This document shows, piece by piece, positions 1 through 6,995 of a stretch of 32,815 nucleotides of DNA. This DNA comes from F2B08 sp046260445 (lineage in GTDB: Bacteria; Actinomycetota; Actinomycetes; Actinomycetales; Dermatophilaceae), in the NCBI GenBank assembly GCA_046260445.1, contig JBHEPF010000093.1, forward strand, positions 1 through 32,815, read 5' to 3'. The notes under the pieces are model-generated. The model made no database searches, was not told where the DNA came from, and saw only the letters and a list, made by a program, of their open reading frames with translations. The position numbers were made by a program, and so were the translations under genes. The first letter of the stretch is position 1; each line of letters starts with the position of its first letter.

Positions 1-101
1 CCCAGCGGGTGATTCCCGAGGGGCAGGTCTGGGCCTACACGGAAGACGGCACCGGTCGACAGGTCAGGGTCGTCCCGCGCAACACTCCGATCGCCTGGTG
101 A
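1..101 (+). CDS. C-terminal fragment of an unidentified protein
   Basis: An open frame enters from the left edge and stops with TGA at 99-101. The last 32 residues are visible and end in RNTPIAW. The fragment is hydrophilic, with no membrane segment or motif I can assign, so no function is offered. It is convergent with gpsA, and a strong hairpin lies between the two stops, which supports this being a true gene end. Confidence 0.5.
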   Translation, partial: QRVIPEGQVWAYTEDGTGRQVRVVPRNTPIAW

Positions 102-117
102 CGAGCGGATTCCTCGG

Positions 118-152
118 CCCCGGGACCCTTCCGGAAGGGAGGGTCCCCGGGG
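118..152. terminator. Bidirectional hairpin terminator between convergent genes
   Basis: A GC-rich inverted repeat (CCCCGGGACCC against GGGTCCCCGGGG, one bulged C) is followed on the plus strand by TCTTTCTC. It sits between the stop of the left-edge gene (101) and the stop of gpsA (171), where a shared terminator is expected. Confidence 0.7.
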
Positions 153-170
153 TCTTTCTCGGTCCCTGCC

Positions 171-1199
171 TCAGGTCGGAACCTCGCGGCCCGGGAGCTC
201 ATGCTTGAGGTCCCGCGCGGCGAGCTCGTCGACCGCCTGCTCGGGCGTGAGGCCCTCGTAGAGCAGACGGTAGACCGCGTTGCAGAGCGACATCTCGACG
301 CCCACGCTCACCGCGAGGAGGTGGACGGCCTTGGCGTTGACGACGCCCTCCGCCACCTGGCCGAGACGCTCCTGGATCGACTCGAGGTCCTCGCCCCGGC
401 CGAGTCCGTAGCCGACCCGGTAGTTGCGCGACTTCTCCGAGGTGCAGGTGAGCACCAGGTCCCCGACCCCGCTCAGGCCGCCGAAGGTGAGTGGGTCGGC
501 GCCGAGGGCCACCCCGAGTCGGGTGATCTCCGACAGGCCACGGGTGATGAGCCCCGCGTCGGCGTTGCGCTCGAAGCCCATGCCGTTCGCCAGCCCGACG
601 GCGATGGCGACGACGTTCTTCGCGCAGCCCCCGATCTCGACACCGACGACGTCCTCCGTCACGTACGGGCGGAAGAACTTGGTGGCGAAGGCGATCTGGG
701 CGCGGCGCGCATACGACAGATCCCGACCGGCGATGGTGACGGCCGTCGGCAACCCGGCGGCGACCTCCACGGCGAACGACGGACCCGAGAGATAGATGAG
801 CCGCGGGTGCACCTCGGCCGGGAACACGTCCTCCAGCACCTGGTGCATCGTCATGAGCGTCTCGACCTCGATGCCCTTGGTCACGGAGCAGAGGATGCTG
901 TCATCCGCGGTCGTGTCGAGAAGCGGACTCAGGCGCTCGGCGACGTCTCGCATCACCTGGGAGGGGACGGCGAGGACGATGAGGTCCGCCCCCGCGACGG
1001 CCTCCGCGAGGTCGGTCGTGGCGCGCAGGCCCGGGCTCAGCGGGAGGCCGGGCAGGTAGCGCTCGTTGTTGCCCGTGTCCTCGATGGCGGTGACCGTCTC
1101 GCGGTCGATGTCCCAGAGGACGACCTCGTGGTCCTTCGAGCGCAGCAGGCTGGCGAGGGCCGATCCCCAGGACCCGGCCCCGATGACGGTGACATGCAT
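171..1199 (-). CDS. gpsA: Glycerol-3-phosphate dehydrogenase [NAD(P)+]
   Basis: Reduces dihydroxyacetone phosphate to sn-glycerol-3-phosphate in the cytoplasm, the entry step of phospholipid synthesis. The 342-residue product starts MHVTVIGAGSWGSALASLL, a Rossmann GxGxxG nucleotide site. It then carries the family signatures SGPSFAVEVA, a GGCAKNVVAIAVG segment with the catalytic lysine, NADAGLITRGLSEI, and GVGDLVLTCTSEKSRNYR near the C terminus. Length matches bacterial GpsA. The frame stays open for 109 codons upstream, but that stretch overlaps the divergent CoA-transferase and lacks GpsA homology, so ATG at 1197-1199 is chosen. The Shine-Dalgarno is poor. A -10-like CATACT lies 6 nt upstream, so the mRNA may be leaderless. 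Confidence 0.96.
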   Translation of the reverse strand: MHVTVIGAGSWGSALASLLRSKDHEVVLWDIDRETVTAIEDTGNNERYLPGLPLSPGLRATTDLAEAVAGADLIVLAVPSQVMRDVAERLSPLLDTTADDSILCSVTKGIEVETLMTMHQVLEDVFPAEVHPRLIYLSGPSFAVEVAAGLPTAVTIAGRDLSYARRAQIAFATKFFRPYVTEDVVGVEIGGCAKNVVAIAVGLANGMGFERNADAGLITRGLSEITRLGVALGADPLTFGGLSGVGDLVLTCTSEKSRNYRVGYGLGRGEDLESIQERLGQVAEGVVNAKAVHLLAVSVGVEMSLCNAVYRLLYEGLTPEQAVDELAARDLKHELPGREVPT

Positions 1200-1205
1200 G
1201 GGACG

Positions 1206-1211
1206 AGTATG
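1206..1211 (-). promoter_or_regulatory. Putative -10 element of gpsA
   Basis: Read on the minus strand this is CATACT, 6 nt before the gpsA ATG. The spacing equals that of the TANNNT boxes before telA, bpa and the saccharopine-dehydrogenase-like gene. No clear -35 is visible. Confidence 0.35.
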
Positions 1212-1272
1212 CCGCTCGACGGTTCGCGTTGAGGACACCCTGCGATGTACTCGTGACTGGATAGGGGGAAGA

Positions 1273-2532
1273 ATGGCGCGGGTGAGCATGCCTGTTTCCG
1301 CCGAAATCATTGCCAGCGCCGTCCGCCAGCACTGCGAGACGATCCGTCGCCCCCGCGTCGTGTGCAGCGGCAACGCCGCGATCCCGCACCGTCTCCTCGC
1401 GCTCGTGGACTCGGTCCTGCCCGAGTACCGGCTCAACATCCTCAACGCGGCACCCGGCATCCCGCACCGTGAGGGCGTCATCCATGAGACCTCCTTCGTC
1501 GGTGCCGGGATGCGCAACAGCGCCACCCTCGACTACGTGCCGGCCCGTCTGTCCCTCGTGCCGACGCTCTTCTCCCGCACCCTGCACCCGGACATCGTCC
1601 TCGTGCACACCTCGGCGCCGGTGGACGGCAAGGTCTCGCTCGGGATCGAGACCAACGTCCTGCCGGCCGCGATCGAGGCGGTCCGCCGCCGCGGGGGCCT
1701 CGTCTTCGCCCAGGTCAACGAGAAGATGCCGTACACCTTCGGCGACGCGGAGTACGACCTCGCGGACTTCGACGGGTGGACGGAGTCCGACGACGTCATC
1801 GCCCACCCGCGGGCTCCACGCCCCGGGGGCGAGCGCGGCGAGTCCGCCGCGGTGATCGGCGATTACTGTGCCAGCCGGGTCGGCTCGGGCGCGACCCTGC
1901 AGCTCGGCATCGGTGAGGTCCCCGACGCCACCCTGCCCGGACTGGCGAAGAAGCGCGACCTCGGGGTGTGGACCGAGATGTTCAGCGACGGCATCCTCGA
2001 CCTCCATGAGGCCGGCGCTCTCGACCCGCACCGCTACATCACCGCCTCCTTCGCGATGGGCTCGGAGGCGCTGATGTCGTTCGCGCACCTCAACCGCCAG
2101 ATCATCATGCTGCGGACCGAGAAGACCAACGCCCCGGCCAACGTCGCCAAGCAGCCCGGCATGACGTCGATCAACACCGCTCTACAGGTCGACCTCTTCG
2201 CCCAGGCCAACGCGTCCCGGCGTCGCGCGCGGATCCACTCCGGCTTCGGCGGGCAGACCGACTTCATCGTCGGCGCGCTGCACGCCCCTGGAGGTCAGGC
2301 CATCATGGCGCTGCGCTCCTGGCACCCCAAGGCCAACGTCTCGACCATCGTCCCCCTCATCGACGAGCCGGTGACCTCTTTCCAGCCGAGCGCGATCATC
2401 ACCGAGCAGGGCATCGCCGAGGTCGTCGGACGTCCCGAGAAGGAGCAGGCCCGGGCGATCATCGACAACGCCGCCCACCCCAGCGTGCGCGAGGAGCTGT
2501 GGGAGGAAGCCGGCTACCTCGGCCTGGCCTGA
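1273..2532 (+). CDS. Acetyl-CoA hydrolase/4-hydroxybutyrate CoA-transferase family
   Basis: A 419-residue class I CoA-transferase-type enzyme that moves CoA between acyl-CoA and a carboxylate, or hydrolyses acyl-CoA. Visible signatures are GIGEVPDATLPGL (CoA/oxyanion loop), the EMFSDGILDL segment with the probable catalytic Glu, GSEALMSF, and the C-terminal GFGGQTDFIVGA and ITEQGIAEVVGR, typical of the 4-hydroxybutyrate CoA-transferase/acetyl-CoA hydrolase group. The start is ATG 1273, preceded by AGGGGG at 1263-1268 with good spacing; the frame is open further upstream but overlaps the gpsA start. The substrate cannot be set from sequence: acetate, butyrate, 4-hydroxybutyrate and succinate are all possible. 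It is transcribed alone, divergent from gpsA. Confidence 0.88.
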   Translation: MARVSMPVSAEIIASAVRQHCETIRRPRVVCSGNAAIPHRLLALVDSVLPEYRLNILNAAPGIPHREGVIHETSFVGAGMRNSATLDYVPARLSLVPTLFSRTLHPDIVLVHTSAPVDGKVSLGIETNVLPAAIEAVRRRGGLVFAQVNEKMPYTFGDAEYDLADFDGWTESDDVIAHPRAPRPGGERGESAAVIGDYCASRVGSGATLQLGIGEVPDATLPGLAKKRDLGVWTEMFSDGILDLHEAGALDPHRYITASFAMGSEALMSFAHLNRQIIMLRTEKTNAPANVAKQPGMTSINTALQVDLFAQANASRRRARIHSGFGGQTDFIVGALHAPGGQAIMALRSWHPKANVSTIVPLIDEPVTSFQPSAIITEQGIAEVVGRPEKEQARAIIDNAAHPSVREELWEEAGYLGLA

Positions 2533-2556
2533 TCGCATCACCCGCCCCGGGTTTCT

Positions 2557-2616
2557 CTCCCAGGGCGAGAAGGCTCAACTGAGGGAGACAACGCTTGTTT
2601 CCCATAGTTGAGGGTT
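2557..2616 (+). repeat. Left terminal inverted repeat with 37-bp palindrome
   Basis: It begins CTCCCAGGGC, followed after 8 nt by an imperfect palindrome at 2575-2611 (TCAACT and GGAGACAA arms matching TTGTTTCC and AGTTGA), then GGGTT. It aligns without gaps to the reverse complement of 3713-3772. About three quarters of the palindrome positions and all ten outer positions are identical. Confidence 0.8.
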
Positions 2617-2645
2617 GTGTCCCGAGCAGTTGAGGGTTGTGTCCC
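2595..2645 (+). repeat. Tandem half-sites of the terminal palindrome
   Basis: The half-palindrome TTGT-N-TCCC, 2-4 nt, AGTTGAGGG occurs at 2595-2614 and again at 2615-2636. A third partial copy at 2637-2645 has only TTGTGTCCC. The spacing is 20-22 bp. The array lies just inside the left terminal repeat, 31 nt beyond the stop of the DUF559 gene, and may be remnants of repeated palindrome copies. Confidence 0.7.
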
Positions 2646-2675
2646 GACGCGGAGTCGCTGCCGTACGACACCGCG

Positions 2676-3596
2676 TCACGCCACGCGGGCGAGTGCCTCC
2701 CGGACCTTCGCCACCGCTCGGCCCGGCGTCTCGAGGTCTGCCCAGATGAGTCGCACGACGATGTAGCCAAGTGCCCGCAGCCGGTCCTCGCGCTTCTTCT
2801 CCTCGAAGAGGGAGGTGCCGCCCTCATCCGAGTACTTGAGCCGACCGTCGAACTCGACAATCACCTTGGTGCCCTTGACGACGAAGTCCACGCGTGCCAC
2901 GAACCTGCCGCCAGGATCGGTGATCGTCACCTGGGGGACGAGCTCGATGCCGACGAAGGCAAGCGTGATGGCCGATCGCGACTCTCCCACGGACTCGCGA
3001 CGCCCGTCAGAGAACACGAGCATGGCTGATGCCCGGTTGGACCGTGGCCACGACCTCACCTGCTCAACCGCCGCCGCAAGACCTTTGTCGGTCACCGCGC
3101 CGGAACGCAGCGCGGCGTCCGCGCTGACCACTCCCGGCACAATGCCGGCGTCCATGGCGTGCTCAACAAGCGCGTCCGCCAAAGGGACGCAGGGACCCCA
3201 GGGACCCTCGACGCTGTCCTGGCGGCTCGCGGCCCGTCGGATGTGAAACGCCTTCATGCCGGCCGACCGATCGCGCGGGCGGAGCAGCCGCGGCCTCGTG
3301 ATGGGGGCGCCCCACACCGGCAAGCCGTGCGCCAGCACGGCGGACGTTCCGGTGAGGACGGCGTCGGGATACAGAAGGAAGGCACCCGCCACGAGCTGTC
3401 GGTGCCAGATCTCGGGATCGTCACTCGACATGGCCGCCACCGCATACAGACCGCGCCCCGGGTGGCGGAGGACGTCTCTCGACACGAGGGCCACCGCGTC
3501 GGCCGATCCGATGCCGGCGGCCGACAACTGGGCTGTGGTGAGCATCCCGTGCTGGCTGCGGGCGAGGAGGACGATGCCGGGGTCGAGTGTTTCCAT
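2676..3596 (-). CDS. AbiEi-like winged-helix + DUF559 (Vsr-like) nuclease-type protein
   Basis: This 306-residue protein is alone inside the inverted-repeat unit. The N-terminal ~50 residues (QHGMLTTAQLSAAGI, then RGLYAV) resemble the AbiEi type IV antitoxin winged helix. The middle (LTGTSAVLAHGLPVWG) is the usual linker domain of these actinobacterial proteins. The C-terminal ~110 residues look like DUF559, a PD-(D/E)xK Vsr-like fold: E205, D237 (VDFVV), E248 and D250 (VIVEFDG), K254 and the final VRLIWADL strand. It probably binds and perhaps nicks DNA. Annotation pipelines often call it an abortive-infection antitoxin, but no AbiEii toxin is adjacent, so that role is doubtful. A link to the flanking palindromes is my inference. 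Confidence 0.75.
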   Translation of the reverse strand: METLDPGIVLLARSQHGMLTTAQLSAAGIGSADAVALVSRDVLRHPGRGLYAVAAMSSDDPEIWHRQLVAGAFLLYPDAVLTGTSAVLAHGLPVWGAPITRPRLLRPRDRSAGMKAFHIRRAASRQDSVEGPWGPCVPLADALVEHAMDAGIVPGVVSADAALRSGAVTDKGLAAAVEQVRSWPRSNRASAMLVFSDGRRESVGESRSAITLAFVGIELVPQVTITDPGGRFVARVDFVVKGTKVIVEFDGRLKYSDEGGTSLFEEKKREDRLRALGYIVVRLIWADLETPGRAVAKVREALARVA

Positions 3597-3712
3597 GGCT
3601 CGACGTTGAAGAAGCGCGGTGGGGGACCGCCAGGCTCAGTTAGGGGGCTGTGGACAGCGCACCCGACCGTAGCGGCCGTGTGAAGAACCCCTGGGCGCAG
3701 TCTTCGGGCGGA

Positions 3713-3772
3713 AACCCTCAACTGTGGGAGACAACGGTTCCCTCCCAGAGCTGAAGGTGCCTGCCCTGGGAG
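3713..3772 (-). repeat. Right terminal inverted repeat with 37-bp palindrome
   Basis: The mirror image of the left repeat. It holds the 37-bp palindrome at 3718-3754 (TCAACTGTGGGAG against CTCCCAGAGCTGA around ACAACGGTTC) and ends GCCCTGGGAG, the complement of the left outer end. It lies between the DUF559 gene and the end of the DUF4921 gene. Confidence 0.8.
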
Positions 3773-3796
3773 TAAATGTTGGGGCGGGAGGTGCAC

Positions 3797-5095
3797 TCAG
3801 ATGACGTAGCGGAGCGGCTCGGCCGGGCAGTCGTCGCCGAGGGCCATGTCAGCGATGCGACCCTCGCTCTGGGCCGCCGTGAGCGCCGAGACGGCGCGGT
3901 CCCGCATCGTCCACGGGTCGATGGTGTTGACGTTGATCTTCGTGCCGCCCTCGAACCCCGCGAGGGTGGAGATGCGCCACTTGATGGCGACCCGCAGCGG
4001 CATGGAGACCTCGACGCCGGGCGGTCGATAGTGCCACTCCTCGTTGCACGGCACCTGCGGACCGGCCGCGACGTGACAGGCGTGGAGCAGGTCCGACCAG
4101 CCGCGCACCTCGGCCGGGCTCATCTGCCACGGCGACGGCGCCGCCGAGCGGGAGTAGACCTCGAGGCTCGGATAGCGGTGGCCGTAGCCGGCGATGGCGA
4201 TCGCATGCTCGTTCTCGGCGATGACCAGGCCCTCCGCCCGCGGGTAGGCGACGCCGAAGTCGTTGTAGAGCCACGGGTTGAGCCGCACCAGCTCGATCTC
4301 CTCGCGCATACTCACCCCGATCTCGTCGATGGCGACGAGCTGTTTGTGGAGGTGGTCGAACGAGGCGCCGGCCGGGCGCAACCAGTTCTGGAAGATCGCG
4401 ACGTGCGCGGCGAACACGTTGCCGTCGTACAACGCTCGGGCGGCGTCGAGCGTGACCCGCGTGTACTCATCGTGCTCGTCCGGCGTGAGTGTCCCCGAGC
4501 CGGCGAGGTCCGTCGTCACCGTCGCCTCATCGACGTAGTGCCGGCGCGGGATGACGAGGTCGTGGCAGCTGCCGAAGAAGTGCCTGCCGCGCTCGATCTG
4601 CTCGGCCTCGGGGAGCGCGTCCCAGTCCTCGGCTGACAGGCCACCGGCGAGCGCGCGGGTCCGGGCGATCGCGCACAGGTGCTCGCGCCCGAACCGGTCC
4701 GCCAGATAGGTCTCGGCATGCTCGAGACCCGACTCGGGGACCTCATAGCCGTAGTTCTCGTGCCAGTACGAGTAGGCCAGGATCTGGAAGAGGTTGGGGA
4801 TGACCCGGAAGTCCGCGGCCGCGGCGACGACCGCTTCGGCGGGCAGCGCATACCTCCACTCGCCACCGACCGACCGCATCCGTTCGGGGGGCGACTCCAG
4901 ATAGCGGTCCGAGCAGAAGGGGCAGTATGCGCCGCTCCGGCTCTCGTCGATCGGCTCCGGAGGCGGTCCGATCGGGGCGAGTGGCCGGTTGGCGCGGCCG
5001 GGGATGGTCCACACGGTCGTGCCGGAGAACGGGTTGGTCTGCTTCACGGTGCCATCGGCCATTCGGCGGATGGGGTGGGCTGCCTCGGGAAGCAC
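3797..5095 (-). CDS. DUF4921 family protein (GalT/HIT-fold-like)
   Basis: A 432-residue protein resembling the actinobacterial DUF4921 family, distantly related to galactose-1-phosphate uridylyltransferases. An N-terminal CPFC motif (AYCPFCSDR) suggests a metal site. A HIT-like motif is seen in SFDHLHKQLVAID, and GTKINVNTIDPWTMRD is near the C terminus. A nucleotidyltransferase or nucleotide-sugar role is plausible but unproven. The start GTG at 5093-5095 is chosen because a good -10 box (TAGTCT) lies 7 nt upstream, as expected for a leaderless mRNA. An in-frame ATG at 5060-5062 (MADGTVKQTNPF) is the alternative and gives 421 residues. It is divergent from telA and separated from the DUF559 gene by the right terminal repeat. 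Confidence 0.75.
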   Translation of the reverse strand: MLPEAAHPIRRMADGTVKQTNPFSGTTVWTIPGRANRPLAPIGPPPEPIDESRSGAYCPFCSDRYLESPPERMRSVGGEWRYALPAEAVVAAAADFRVIPNLFQILAYSYWHENYGYEVPESGLEHAETYLADRFGREHLCAIARTRALAGGLSAEDWDALPEAEQIERGRHFFGSCHDLVIPRRHYVDEATVTTDLAGSGTLTPDEHDEYTRVTLDAARALYDGNVFAAHVAIFQNWLRPAGASFDHLHKQLVAIDEIGVSMREEIELVRLNPWLYNDFGVAYPRAEGLVIAENEHAIAIAGYGHRYPSLEVYSRSAAPSPWQMSPAEVRGWSDLLHACHVAAGPQVPCNEEWHYRPPGVEVSMPLRVAIKWRISTLAGFEGGTKINVNTIDPWTMRDRAVSALTAAQSEGRIADMALGDDCPAEPLRYVI

Positions 5096-5102
5096 GGTTC
5101 CC

Positions 5103-5108
5103 AGACTA
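5103..5108 (-). promoter_or_regulatory. -10 element of the DUF4921 gene (leaderless)
   Basis: On the minus strand this reads TAGTCT, a TANNNT box, 7 nt before a GTG in the right frame. The spacing puts the transcription start at or next to the start codon. Confidence 0.45.
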
Positions 5109-5143
5109 GGGCCAACGACTCCCGGCGTGTCGGGACGGGCGAT

Positions 5144-5149
5144 TAGGCT
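5144..5149 (+). promoter_or_regulatory. -10 element of telA operon (leaderless)
   Basis: TAGGCT, a TANNNT box, ends 7 nt before the telA ATG with no Shine-Dalgarno between, typical of leaderless actinobacterial transcripts. It is about 35 bp from the divergent -10 of the DUF4921 gene, so the two promoters may influence each other. It is the only clear promoter before the ten-gene cluster. Confidence 0.5.
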
Positions 5150-5156
5150 GGCCGGT

Positions 5157-6404
5157 ATGACCGTGCCCACTGGAAACCCCGCCTCCGACGGTGCCGCCGC
5201 CGTCCCGCCGCTCGCCCCGCCGGAGTCACTCGTCCTCACCGCCCCCGAGGCGCCCCCGCAGATCGGGGAGACGCAGGCCCCGAAGATGGCACCGCAGGTC
5301 GCTGCGGAGGCCGTGCCGGCGCTCGACGCCAAGGTCGACGAGTTCATGACCGCGCTGTCCAGCGCCGAGGCCAAGAGCCCCGATTTCGCCCGACAGGCGG
5401 AGAACGTGCGCACCATGGGCGATGCCGACATCCGCCGGGCCGCGGAGACGAGCAACCGGATGCTCGAGCGCCCGGTGCGAGCGCTCCAGGAGGGAGGGCT
5501 CTCCGAGGGTTCGACGGTCGGCAAGACCCTCATCGACCTGCGCCGCACGATCGAGGACCTCGACCCGAGCGGGGGCGCGGCGACGAGCCGGTGGACTGCC
5601 TGGCTGCCGGGCCGGGACAAGGTCACCGACTACTTCCGCAAGTACCAGTCGAGCCAGTCGCACCTCAACGGGATCCTGCACGCCCTGCGCAACGGCCAGG
5701 ACGAGCTGACCAAGGACAACGTCGCGCTCAACCTCGAGAAGTCGAACCTGTGGAACGTCATGGGCCGCCTCAACCAGTACATCTACATCGCCGAGCAGCT
5801 CGACGCCCGGCTCGCGGCCCGGATCGCCGAGCTGGACATGACCCATCCGGAGGAGGCCACGGCGCTGCGCCAGGACGTGCTGTTCTATGTCCGGCAGAAG
5901 CACCAGGACCTGCTCACCCAGCTCGCCGTCTCGATCCAGAGCTATCTCGCGATCGACATCATCATCAAGAACAACATCGAGCTCATCAAGGGCGTCGACC
6001 GCGCCTCGACGACGACCGTCGCCGCGCTGCGGACCGCCGTCATCGTCGCCCAGGCGCTCGGCAACCAGAAGCTCGTCCTCGACCAGATCACGGCGCTCAA
6101 CACGACGACCTCAGGGATGATCCAGCGCACCTCCGAGATGCTCCGCGACAACTCAGCGGCCATCCAGGAGCAGGCCGCGTCCGCGACGATCGGCATGGAG
6201 CAGCTCCAGGCGGCGTTCGCCAACATCTACGCCACGATGAACTCCATCGACACCTTCAAGCTCAAGGCCCTCGACACGATGGCCATGACGATCGGCACCC
6301 TCGAGACCGAGGTGGAGAAGTCCAAGGAGTACCTCGAGCGGGTCCGCGCCCACGACGCCCGCCAGGCGAGCGGCACGCTCGACCTCGACGGCACCGGCCG
6401 CTAG
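5157..6404 (+). CDS. TelA-family (toxic anion resistance) protein
   Basis: A 415-residue cytoplasmic protein of the TelA/YceH/KlaA family. After a Pro/Ala-rich leader of about 60 residues the protein is almost entirely helical, with family hallmarks: an EGGLSEGSTVGKTLIDLR region, WLPGRDKVTDYFRKYQSSQSHL, the IYIAEQLDARL stretch, YLAIDIIIKNNIELIKGVDRAS, ALRTAVIVAQAL and NTTTSGMIQRTSEML. TelA proteins are linked to tellurite and envelope stress, but their biochemistry is unsettled. Here it leads an operon with kinase, phosphatase, VWA and FHA genes, so a role in stress signalling is more likely than simple tellurite resistance. The start ATG 5157 is set by the -10 box and by the end of homology. 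The next gene follows after 15 nt. Confidence 0.9.
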   Translation: MTVPTGNPASDGAAAVPPLAPPESLVLTAPEAPPQIGETQAPKMAPQVAAEAVPALDAKVDEFMTALSSAEAKSPDFARQAENVRTMGDADIRRAAETSNRMLERPVRALQEGGLSEGSTVGKTLIDLRRTIEDLDPSGGAATSRWTAWLPGRDKVTDYFRKYQSSQSHLNGILHALRNGQDELTKDNVALNLEKSNLWNVMGRLNQYIYIAEQLDARLAARIAELDMTHPEEATALRQDVLFYVRQKHQDLLTQLAVSIQSYLAIDIIIKNNIELIKGVDRASTTTVAALRTAVIVAQALGNQKLVLDQITALNTTTSGMIQRTSEMLRDNSAAIQEQAASATIGMEQLQAAFANIYATMNSIDTFKLKALDTMAMTIGTLETEVEKSKEYLERVRAHDARQASGTLDLDGTGR

Positions 6405-6419
6405 CGGCGAGAGACGTCG

Positions 6420-6956
6420 GTGGGGTTCCTCGACTGGCTGACGGGGCGACGGCAGGAGCCGGAGCGCCTCGACCTGCCCGCGCCCCCGACAGAGGACGAC
6501 ATCCGGGCGGCCCTCGACACCGTCGGTCGGTCCGTCGTGGACCGAAACGCGCCCCCGGTCGTGCGCGCCCGGGTGCAGCGGATCAGCTCGACGATCGAGC
6601 AGACCCTGCCGCGGCTTCGCGACATCGGCCTCGGCACCTATGACGGGTTCTCGGTCATGACGACCGCGACCGACTACCTGCCCGAGGCGCTCGACGCCTA
6701 CCTACGCCTGCCCAGGCAGTGGGCCGACACCCGGCCCATCGAGGGCTACAAGACCGCGCTCATGGTGCTCATCGAGCAGCTCGACCTCCTCGCCGCGACG
6801 ATGGACAAGATCTTCGACGCCGCCAACCGGGCGGACGCGCAGGCGCTCATCGCGCATGGCCGGTTCCTCGAGGCCAAGTTCGGCCACGGGGCGGAGAGCA
6901 CCTTGGATGTGGGCACCTCCGCGCCGCCGCCCCCGACGAACACCCTGGACCTGTAG
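6420..6956 (+). CDS. XpaC-like small helical protein, TelA partner
   Basis: A 178-residue protein starting at GTG 6420, 15 nt after telA, with only a weak purine stretch before it. No signal peptide or membrane helix is visible. The C-terminal two thirds (TTATDYLPEALDAYLRLP, then VLIEQLDLLAATMDKIFDAA and a final FLEAKFG) resemble the C-terminal part of XpaC-type proteins, whose genes adjoin telA in Firmicutes. The resemblance is weak and rests partly on position. The tail is Pro/Thr-rich. Direct contact with TelA is inferred from the pairing. Confidence 0.7.
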   Translation: MGFLDWLTGRRQEPERLDLPAPPTEDDIRAALDTVGRSVVDRNAPPVVRARVQRISSTIEQTLPRLRDIGLGTYDGFSVMTTATDYLPEALDAYLRLPRQWADTRPIEGYKTALMVLIEQLDLLAATMDKIFDAANRADAQALIAHGRFLEAKFGHGAESTLDVGTSAPPPPTNTLDL

Positions 6957-6995
6957 CGGCCTCCCGCCGCGCCGACTCGACCCTCCGAGGACCTC

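Larger units (their letters stand above)
2557..3772. mobile_element. Candidate TIR-bounded unit carrying a DUF559 gene
   Basis: The segment has inverted copies of the same roughly 60-bp sequence at its two ends (2557-2616 and 3713-3772). Inside each is a 37-bp imperfect palindrome, and the outermost 10 bp (CTCCCAGGGC) are identical. The only gene between them encodes an AbiEi-like/DUF559 nuclease-type protein. No transposase or RAYT-type gene is present and I see no target-site duplication (flanks GGGTTTCT and TAAATGTT). The structure is read directly from the sequence. Mobility is inference; a chromosomal gene decorated with REP-like repeats is the alternative. Confidence 0.5.

Noticed and set aside
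171..1526. 451-residue version of gpsA
   Set aside because: The additional 109 residues overlap the divergent CoA-transferase gene and are unlike GpsA; the Rossmann start MHVTVIGAG fixes the N terminus.
2676..3596. Type IV toxin-antitoxin (AbiE) system
   Set aside because: Only the AbiEi-like N-terminal domain is present, fused to DUF559, and no AbiEii nucleotidyltransferase gene is adjacent.
2557..3772. Conventional insertion sequence
   Set aside because: Despite terminal inverted repeats there is no transposase frame on either strand and no target-site duplication is visible.
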